Positions 56,312 to 64,000 of a stretch of DNA of 64,000 nucleotides are shown here, piece after piece. The stretch is from Holothuria scabra (lineage: Eukaryota; Echinodermata; Holothuroidea; Aspidochirotida; Holothuriidae). Numbering within the stretch: position 1 is the stretch's first letter; every line of letters begins with the position of its first letter. The position numbers and the translations under genes are program-made. The stretch is from contig CM074194.1 of assembly GCA_037179385.1 (NCBI GenBank), forward strand, positions 4,977,001 through 5,041,000, in the 5' to 3' direction. The notes beneath the pieces were generated by a model that saw only the letters and a program-made list of their open reading frames with translations, ran no database searches and was not told the DNA's origin.

Positions 56312-59300
56312 TTGGTAGTGTGAGCCTATCACCTAGTGAACATATATTAAACCTTTCGTACTGTCCTTTTAATTTTCTCATGAAATGGAACCCTAAAAAA
56401 GTCCTGAAATTTTGTCAAAGTTCATTTTCAGGATCCACATTTTGAAATTATCTCTTCCAGATTCGGGCCTAGGGTTTGTATGAAGTACCGGAGCGGTTAT
56501 AGTGACAAACCTTGGTCTTAACCGCAATTAAAACAACTACCTTCTTTGCATGTACTTGTTAGAGATGCTGTCGGAGTTTTGCAGCCGGTTTGGGAAGAGG
56601 CAAGACATGTACAGCCGAGCGTCTGTCAGTCTGGTGGTGAGTCTGAATATAAATAAGGCTGAGATGAAAACCAGGCAAAGGCCGAGTACGTTATCTTATT
56701 GGGTCTAGGTGGCCACTACAAATGTGCCACTGCTACATAGCCTAATCGTTTCCATATCCAGTGACGTTATGCAGGGGATAATTGCTAGGATGACTAGGAG
56801 TGTACCTTACCTTACCTAACTAATGGAATACAGTAACTATTTGATATGTTTTTGTCTCACATATCTGTAATTTGAAAGTTTGGTATGAAAAATATTTCAT
56901 TAGAGAATTCTACCCCTTGAAAGTAAACGTCAAGACTTGGCCGATAGCGTAACGACTTGGCGGATTTGACAACAATAGAAACCGCAGACAACAATAAACG
57001 GTCACTGGACCATGTAATCTGCAATAATGTTGCTTTTTGTCAGTTGTGTTACAAACAAAGACTTCTAGGACAGGAACAATTTGTCCAAGTTTCAAGGAAG
57101 TAGGTTCTTGTAATTCTTTTCCCGATATCTTTTTAATTTCGTTTTTGTGCATAACTTCACCTAATTTGAAACGATTTTCATGGTTCGAGATTGATTCTAA
57201 CTACTGCACTGAAATCAAGGTCAAATAAGAAATGTCTACCGTTCAAGGGGCGGAATTCTCTATTGGATTATTTTTGGTCTGGGTTTGGTCAAATTTTAAG
57301 CGTGAAAAAAAAGCTAGGGTGGGAAAGACCAAATTGTTTTTCAGAGAGGGGAAGATATGTGACCTTTCAATGATACGGTTTTAGAATTGTGTCCCCCAAT
57401 GTTTATTACAATAGGGAAATACCCCCATTTTCAGTTATTTCGTTAACACACTTCTTTGAAGGGATACTTATTTAGTTTGCAAAAATAAATTTGAACAAGC
57501 ACATGCGTAGACAAATGTATAATGGGTAAGATGGATCTCAAAAACTCAATTGCAACTTTGTTCATCAAAACCAGCAACTATGCGGACCCGCTCTCCAGAT
57601 GAGTATTGAATTCATTAGCCAAATTTGATGATAGTAAAATGTCTCTTTTCTATCAGGCGTTTACACTGGTGTAAATTACTTCAAATAATAGTTAATAAAA
57701 CAGATGTTAGTAGAATGTGCCTGAATCGGCCCTTAAACTCGGGAGGATCTGCCGGAAAGGGTCAGATCGTTACAGAATAACGATTCTTTCACATCGTCTA
57801 TTAAACAAAATTAAACGATGTTATTTTTAAGGAATACTTTTTTAAGATTAGTGTTTTTTAGTGTTTTAGTTTTCTTTTTTTGTATCTTAATTGTGGTTTT
57901 GTTGTTTTCTTTCTTAATCTTGCTTAGGACACTGCTATTTATGGTTCAATGCGCGATATCTTAGAAAAATGATGATGTTTTACTGTTATGTACTCCGCTT
58001 TAACTTAACTAACTGGGAAAGATATTTTGAAGCTGCTGGCATTATGATACCATTGAAACGTACTATTACTAGAAAATACCTAACAACATGCACGTCTGCA
58101 CATACAATATCTCAGTTACTTCAATTTCCATTACAGATATTCACTTTTTGTCTTTGATATTCAGTTCTGAAAGTTTTCTCCTAAAGCGAGAACCATTTTA
58201 TTCATGAACGATAAATTATAGTGGGTTATGTGCGTTTTACAAATTATAAAATGATTCATCATTTTTCTTTTCTTAAAATGTCACTTCTAATGAGTTGTCA
58301 TGGAGACTGTACATTTGCTACAAATAAAACAAAGATCGAGGGCTCATTGGCTGCATGCCTCTTTATTACTTATTAGTAAATTTAAACAGTATTTCAGTCA
58401 ATGAATAATGCAATGATTTCAAGAATCAGGTTTTATTTTCTAAGGCGAAATCACTTCGCAAGACAAAATATTAACAGGTGAATTCAATGTCATGGAGATA
58501 TGAAAAATGCACCTTATCCTGAGAAGATTTTAGGGCATACGCTAAACCTTGCAACAGTTCAGGGAAAAGGAAGTTGCATTAAGTAGTCTTATCGCCTTAG
58601 TATGTAGCCAGCGTCTTATTATTGTTACATCGTTGGGCGTTGAATCTTTCGGCCACAGAGCCCCTCAGGTGGAAATTGTGTTTTCCTTGTACAAATCTTC
58701 AAAATGATTTTCTGTTTGGACATTATCGAAAAAAGATATGCAGTCCGCTATCGCTACCCCTTAAAAGTAGATATGATATTAATAAAAGTAAAAGTTTTCA
58801 GAAGATATTTTGGCGAGAATCAGTTAGGCAAGATTTGGTTGGTGATTTTATTCAGACTCAATGGTACCAGAGCACCGCTAGATCGAAAAGCCTTCTCCTA
58901 TGGGAATGATTACACTGGAAGGGAAAGAAGATTGAAGTTTACCTAAAAAAATTGATGTGGAGGCAATTCTTTTGGCTTGGGTACAGAGTTTAATTAGCTT
59001 TAACCCCAACACGAGGCCCATCTTCGATATGTCGTCGGTGAGGCCATATGTTGTAGGTCCACTGCGGCAACCAATGTTTACGAACCATATACTTGTAATT
59101 TCTTCTTTTTTTTTTTACAATTTAGCAGTTTGTATTTTATAGTTTATAGGTGTACAACTTTACTGCATTACTTTAAATATGTGATTACAACTATCTGGCA
59201 AAGGTGGCACAGAATTATTTCAAAACCAAATATACTGTGTAAAGGTAGTTATTTGAGTCGGTCACCATGTAACTTAACTGAAAACAAAAAAGTGCGGTAC

Positions 59301-59312
59301 TAACATGTCATA
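56312..59312. other. Non-coding, no gene recognised
   Basis: 3 kb with short frames (up to 95 codons, 58622-58909) that overlap one another in different frames and show no known motif. Confidence 0.4.
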
Positions 59313-59362
59313 ATATATATATACATATATATATATACATATATATACATATACATACACAG
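59313..59362 (+). repeat. (AT/AC)n microsatellite
   Basis: ATATAT tracts interrupted by C at several points (ATATATACATATATAT and similar). Confidence 0.9.
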
Positions 59363-59937
59363 GGCACGTCTGCGATACATTTTGCATGCAAATACTCAGC
59401 CAAGTTACATTCACAATTTCAGGTTTCCTTCTTCACAAAAAGCGCACTAGCAAACGACAGTGAATGTCTTTACAACGGGATTTCTATTTGACTTGGCTAC
59501 GTGCCAGAAAAATCGGCTTAATTAACTAATTTTATCTTTTGCAAGCCTGGGCAGGTCATAATTAGTGATGAATTAGTGTAGTACGTGAAGTAGGTACCAA
59601 GGAAAGCAGAAACTTGCAAAAAATTGATTAGGAGGAAAAAATGGAACGCTGAGTCAAGTTAAATAAAATAGGCGTTTGTGGAATTTCCGGAAAATAAATT
59701 AGAAAGTGATGCATTGGATCGACTTTGTTCCCGCATTTGGTAGAATTGTAGATGAAAAATAGTAAAGTTTACTTTACTAGACTTTCTCCCAATAAGCAAT
59801 TCGGGCTTCGAGTCAGGGCCGTCGAGAAATACTATAGCCACCTCCACATTACGAAATTTCTCTTGATACCCTAGAACAATTATCATTTTTCCCCACAGTA
59901 ACAGGATAAAGCACAACTTTTCTAATTTATTGTCATA

Positions 59938-60170
59938 ATCATCATTATTAAAATGTCATTGTCGTCTTCGTCATCTTTTTCATCGACGTCGTATTCGTCG
60001 TCGTCATCATCGTCATTGTCGTCTTCGTCTCTTTGTCTTCATCTTTATGATGATAGGCGTTATCGTCATCGTAATGACCATCATCGTCCTTTCGTCATCA
60101 CCTGGTCATGATCGTTGTCTTCATCGTCAGCATGAACATCATCTTCATAATACTGTCGCCATCGCGTTAA
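59938..60170 (+). repeat. Imperfect (GTC/ATC)n trinucleotide repeat
   Basis: More than 200 bp made mostly of TCATCGTCGTCT-type triplets, with frequent phase shifts. One minus-strand frame gives a short Asp/Glu-rich run (DDDDDDEYDVDEKDD), but the phase changes on both sides, so I read it as a simple repeat and not an acidic coding domain. Confidence 0.85.
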
Positions 60171-60493
60171 TAATTTTATGATTGAAGAAAAACATTAAAA
60201 CCAAATACAGGCCTAGCGTTCCTTTTCGAAACACATATTAATGGATATTCCCGTTCTGCCACCGGCATATTTCACCAGCACATATTACACTTAGTCATTC
60301 ATGAAGGCTCATGTCTGCCCAGATGTTCAGATTCATATACTCTTGTTGTTCAGTATGGAAAATCTCAGTTAAATTAGCTTAGTTCCTTGTTGTAAATTTA
60401 AATTTTATAAAAATTTTTGGTCTCATTACGTAAGAACTTTTGTACAATAATAAGATGTGCAAGATATGAATTTATGACAATGCAGTGACCACT

Positions 60494-60692
60494 TTAACCC
60501 TTTACCGTTGTGTTCCAATCGGGGCATATTTGTGCTCCTTGGGAGTGGGCGGAAAAGCGGACGTAGCACGCCCCGCATCAGCTTCCGTAGGCTATTGATC
60601 CCTTGGCATTAAACTATTGTCTCTCTCGATGATGGGTGACAGCCGCGCTCTCCATCTGGGTCCAAAAGGACCCAAACAACGGTGAAGGATAA
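60494..60692. mobile_element. piggyBac-like MITE with TTAA-type target
   Basis: The left side is TTAA (60494-60497) followed by CCCTTTACCGTTGTG. The right side is CAACGGTGAAGG followed by ATAA (60689-60692), a one-base variant of TTAA. The element is 191 bp, has CCCTTT-type ends, and is more GC-rich than its flanks. Near the right end GGGTCC-AAAA-GGACCC (60657-60672) forms a hairpin. TTAA targets with CCCTTT-like termini are typical of piggyBac relatives. It is non-coding. Confidence 0.65.
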
Positions 60693-60859
60693 AAAGAGCA
60701 ATTGCAGACCAACATTAGTCGAGACACATCAAGTCAACGAAAAATCTAAAACATGTCTTCTTATTTCATAATAGTTAGGAGTCGATGATCTTTTCGGAAA
60801 ACTTGTATGCTCCCACATTTTTCATTGCATGTGCGTTCCTGTCGAGAAAAGAAATTCTA

Positions 60860-60885
60860 TTCCATGCTGTTAACACAGCATGGAA
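60860..60885. repeat. Perfect 11-bp hairpin
   Basis: TTCCATGCTGT at 60860-60870 pairs exactly with ACAGCATGGAA at 60875-60885 around a TAAC loop. Its function is unknown. Confidence 0.75.
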
Positions 60886-61398
60886 CTAAAATAACACCTT
60901 GACTATATTAGATGGAAAAGAGCCATACTCTCTTCTGCGTTTTATCACGAATAGGACTCCACGTGCTAATATGTAATTATTCCTATCTGAATCGCTAACA
61001 TTAAGCCTAAGACCCTTTTCAGAATTCACACTTTAGAGCGTCATCGGTCGCTCCCGCGAGCTAAATATTAAGCTCGTTGAGTGGAATGTACTATGAAAAA
61101 TTTTCTGGGGTTGTTGTAGTGATAACGTCACTGTGACATGAATAAATAATCCGGCTAAAAGTGTGAAAAACCTTTCAATGTTCACCTTTTATCGTAGTCT
61201 AACATTTTGTTAAGTTCAGCCACACCCTCAGAGTTCAGAATTCGAAAAAGCACACCGACATTTAACAGAGGGCAGGTACGGCAACATCATTTCCTTCAGT
61301 TTTTGCACCTTGAAATTGTTAATTTAATACGACTGTTGTCTACAATTCCTTAGAATATCCACCTAAAGGTATATGCCCAGTTCTGTCTCACCCAGCAT

Positions 61399-62011
61399 TC
61401 CGTTATCAGTTCTGGAGATAACCGTTTTCGGGAGAAAATGAGTATTACCCCGATTGGGGGGAAATTTGCCTGTCTCAACGGTATGAATATTTATGAGCAC
61501 TTAGTGTCTTCCTCTTCACAGTCGTCGAATTGTTTAATAAATGTGTGTATATCCAATTGTGAGGTAATAGTTTAGACATAAAAAACGAAATTACCATGGA
61601 CCTTCAACTACGTATTTACAAACATATATGTTTCCTCGACCTACTTGCACACCTTTAAGTGAAAAATAGTGTACAAAACTTGCGGCTGCTTGGAGTCTAT
61701 AAATTAAGCTTGGGACAAAAAACGGAGCAAAATGGCTCGATTTCTCAATATCGGCGTGGTGAACAACCAAACAGGACGAAGCTTTTTTATTACCCTATCA
61801 ACAGAAATTTTTAAAATGCCGGAATTTCTCTTTTTAAAATCGATAAAAATTGCAAGTCTGTTTTGAACGTTATCTCCGTTGAATTTGCGCGGTAGGATCG
61901 CAATGCATCGTGGGAGATATTTGAAAATGGCGCCACCCATAGGAAAATAATCCCCCGATCGGGTGAAAATTGATTTCCCCCGATAGAGGTTATCTCCCGA
62001 ACTGGTTATCT
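61399..62011. repeat. Long inverted-repeat unit (~0.6 kb)
   Basis: The left arm AGTTCTGGAGATAACCGTTT...CGGG (about 61408-61432) and, further in, ACCCCGATTGGGGGG are mirrored on the right by ATCCCCCGATCGGGT and GAGGTTATCTCCCGAACT. The arms are about 80 bp and diverged. The spacer holds a 111-codon minus-strand frame (61704-62039) starting MNAENLQQAKI with no known motif. It is probably a decayed DNA element. No target duplication was found. Confidence 0.55.
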
Positions 62012-64000
62012 TGGCCTGTTGCAAGTTCTCGGCATTCATACAATCCCAGCCCTTCCCATTAATATTTCCTTAACTCTATGTGAGGAAATAACAGAATAAA
62101 TCCTGTTATCTTTTGAGAAAGCTTTTTTTCCAACGTCCAAAGTAGCCTTCGTCAAGAAGATACCTCAAGAATATTATCACAATACTTTTCATAAATCTTG
62201 TTCCCAAACCGAATTCTGTTGCGTTCAGCCAGTGAAAAAATTTTTAAGTATAAATAGGGGTAATTTTCAGAAATTTCCTGTTTCATTAATTTTTTCGATT
62301 AACATTTAGACAATAAGCTAAAAGATTTCACCTTCCGTCTGCAAACCTCAGCACGCTTAAGGCGAGATGATGAGAACGCATTTTGAATATTGTGAACGTA
62401 GACTGAGGGAGAAAGGAAGAAGGAAAAAAATATATCGCATTTGAGGAAAGTGTTGAAGCTAAAATAACAAGGAATAAACTAAGCACCTGCTTGTTACTAA
62501 ATTCTACGAGACTAACGAAATGTCACGTAAATGTGATTGACAAAGTATATCACCAGTCTTTTAGTCTTTGTTTTTCACGGTACATGCAATGATCCAAACA
62601 ATTGAAATATAGAACTCTGCAAACGAACGTTAATTAAAAACATTCGATATGTTTACATCATTAATATGTTGTTTTAGAGGTTAGTGCTACCACTATTATA
62701 TGGAGTTTGAATCAGGTTTAAAATGTCATTTTGTTCGGTAATTATCCTTTTTATCAATTACAGTTTTGTTCACGAAGCAAGACACGTTGAATTGTGACAA
62801 TTGTTTTCAGAAAAATAAATTTCAGAGACCATCTTGTTGCTTACACGTTATGTAAGCAACATGATATTGCTTTTAAAGTCCACACTAACTTAAAAAATAA
62901 TGTAATACAGACAGGACAGGATACTTCAGGATTGGAGTAATTATTAAAGGGCCCATGAAATGACTTAGTAGCAATGATTTAGGGTCATTCTCTGACACTA
63001 TCTATCAACAAAAATAGCATCGATTTTAAAAAATCCCACCCACGAAAGAGAAATGCTCAAGTGAAATGGTATCCCTTCCAGCAAAACAACTGAAAAATGT
63101 AAAAGTGCATTGAACCAAGAATGACATCATCTCAGGAACCCAACTTCACAGTGTGTTTAACAATAGTGTACTTGGAGTATATACTGCTCTGTTGATGCGG
63201 AATCTTGCGTGTATAGATGGCCTAAAATGATTGATATAATCAACAATACAAAACCTAAACCTATGTTTGCTTCACAAAACTAGTGAAAAAGGAAGTTTCA
63301 ACACCTAGGAATACCCCTGTTCAACAGATGGAGTTTTGTGGCTCCTCAATATTCCCTGAGCCAACTAGCAGGGAAAATTGTTTGGTATATATCATAAAAG
63401 TGTTTGGAAGTTCCCTGGTAAGAGGTTATACACACAGAAAAATACCTTAGGCTCCTGGGGGATGTAACTGCATCCATTTGTCCTCCAGTGTTATGTAACT
63501 AATATTGTTATTGGGAAGGAAGCAGTGATGCTCTCATTACACAGGAGCATATGCAATACTGTATACCATTCTACACAGTGGCTTAAATACTATCAACAAG
63601 TTCTGTGTTGTTTTGGATGCATGTGCTAATGCTGAAATTTGACTTGGTTCAAAGAAAAGGAACAGTGATTACAGTGAGAAAGGAAACTAGATGATATTTT
63701 GGTCAGGAAGTATTCCTTGCTTTTATCAAAAGTTGGCATGCAGTTACTATTTCAACTTCATGCATTTTGAAGTCTTTGCTAGTACAAGATCCGTTGTATG
63801 ATTTCCACATTAATGTTTTTGACAAATTTACTTGGAATGGATGCCTTTCAAAGGAATCCGGGTGAGATATCAGTCTTCTTATTCAACAATCTGATTGAAT
63901 GTGAGTTGAAATATTTTCTTTTTCTGGTTGAAAGAATTGCTGTCTAGTCATAAATCGACTAGACTGTTGGAACCAAAAATTCAAACTGATAGGCCTAACA
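62012..64000. other. Non-coding, no gene seen
   Basis: AT-rich DNA to the window edge without a notable frame. A hairpin TGTTGCTTAC / GTAAGCAACA at 62835-62861 is the only structure noted. Confidence 0.4.

Noticed and set aside
59938..60170. Acidic protein domain on the minus strand
   Set aside because: The Asp/Glu run arises from a GTC/ATC repeat whose phase shifts repeatedly; no continuous frame.

Overview
The window is AT-rich, intron-and-repeat style metazoan DNA: one clear protein gene in 64 kb, short random open frames everywhere else, and many transposon remains in different states of decay. The mixture (hAT, piggyBac-like and long-inverted-repeat DNA elements, tRNA-derived SINEs, three different LINE lineages, long AT microsatellites) and a neuropeptide-type GPCR fit a marine invertebrate. 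An echinoderm is my best guess, but this is an inference from general character, with no species-diagnostic gene to prove it.

Layout. 1-21.8 kb is non-coding: a hAT element with perfect 8-bp target duplications (1086-3076), a decayed LINE ORF1 with CCHC knuckles on the minus strand (about 7.2-8.3 kb), a tRNA-derived SINE (9.63-9.81 kb) directly followed by a second hAT copy (9.82-10.91 kb), and a 491-bp inverted-repeat element (13964-14454). At 21835-23007 (minus) lies the one confident gene, an intronless 390-residue class A (rhodopsin-type) receptor of the NPY/PrRP-like group. Between 25 and 36 kb come a second inverted-repeat element (25230-25790), a 957-bp element with 25-bp perfect terminal inverted repeats (29825-30781) abutting a 217-bp foldback MITE (30788-31004), candidate exons near 31.5-31.9 kb, and a third, larger inverted-repeat element (34313-35800) that carries the C-terminal part of a LINE ORF2. 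A second SINE copy is at 36.27-36.47 kb and a candidate first coding exon with a consensus donor at 37389-37480. 

42-49 kb holds a third hAT copy with perfect target duplications (45085-46464) and a 5'-truncated Tx1/L1-like LINE that split a tRNA-like locus in two (47585-48761), followed by an (AT)64 microsatellite. 53237-56311 is a nearly complete, frame-broken APE-type LINE on the minus strand, bounded by a 15-bp exact target duplication. The last 8 kb holds microsatellites, a piggyBac-like MITE (60494-60692) and a 0.6-kb inverted-repeat unit (61399-62011).

The mobile elements account for nearly all recognisable structure. The most unusual observation is the inverted-repeat family at 13.96, 25.23 and 34.31 kb: a DNA-element-like unit in which all three copies contain homologous LINE ORF2 tail sequence, suggesting that a LINE fragment was captured before the family spread. 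I see no gene cluster, CRISPR array, operon or other multi-gene system here.
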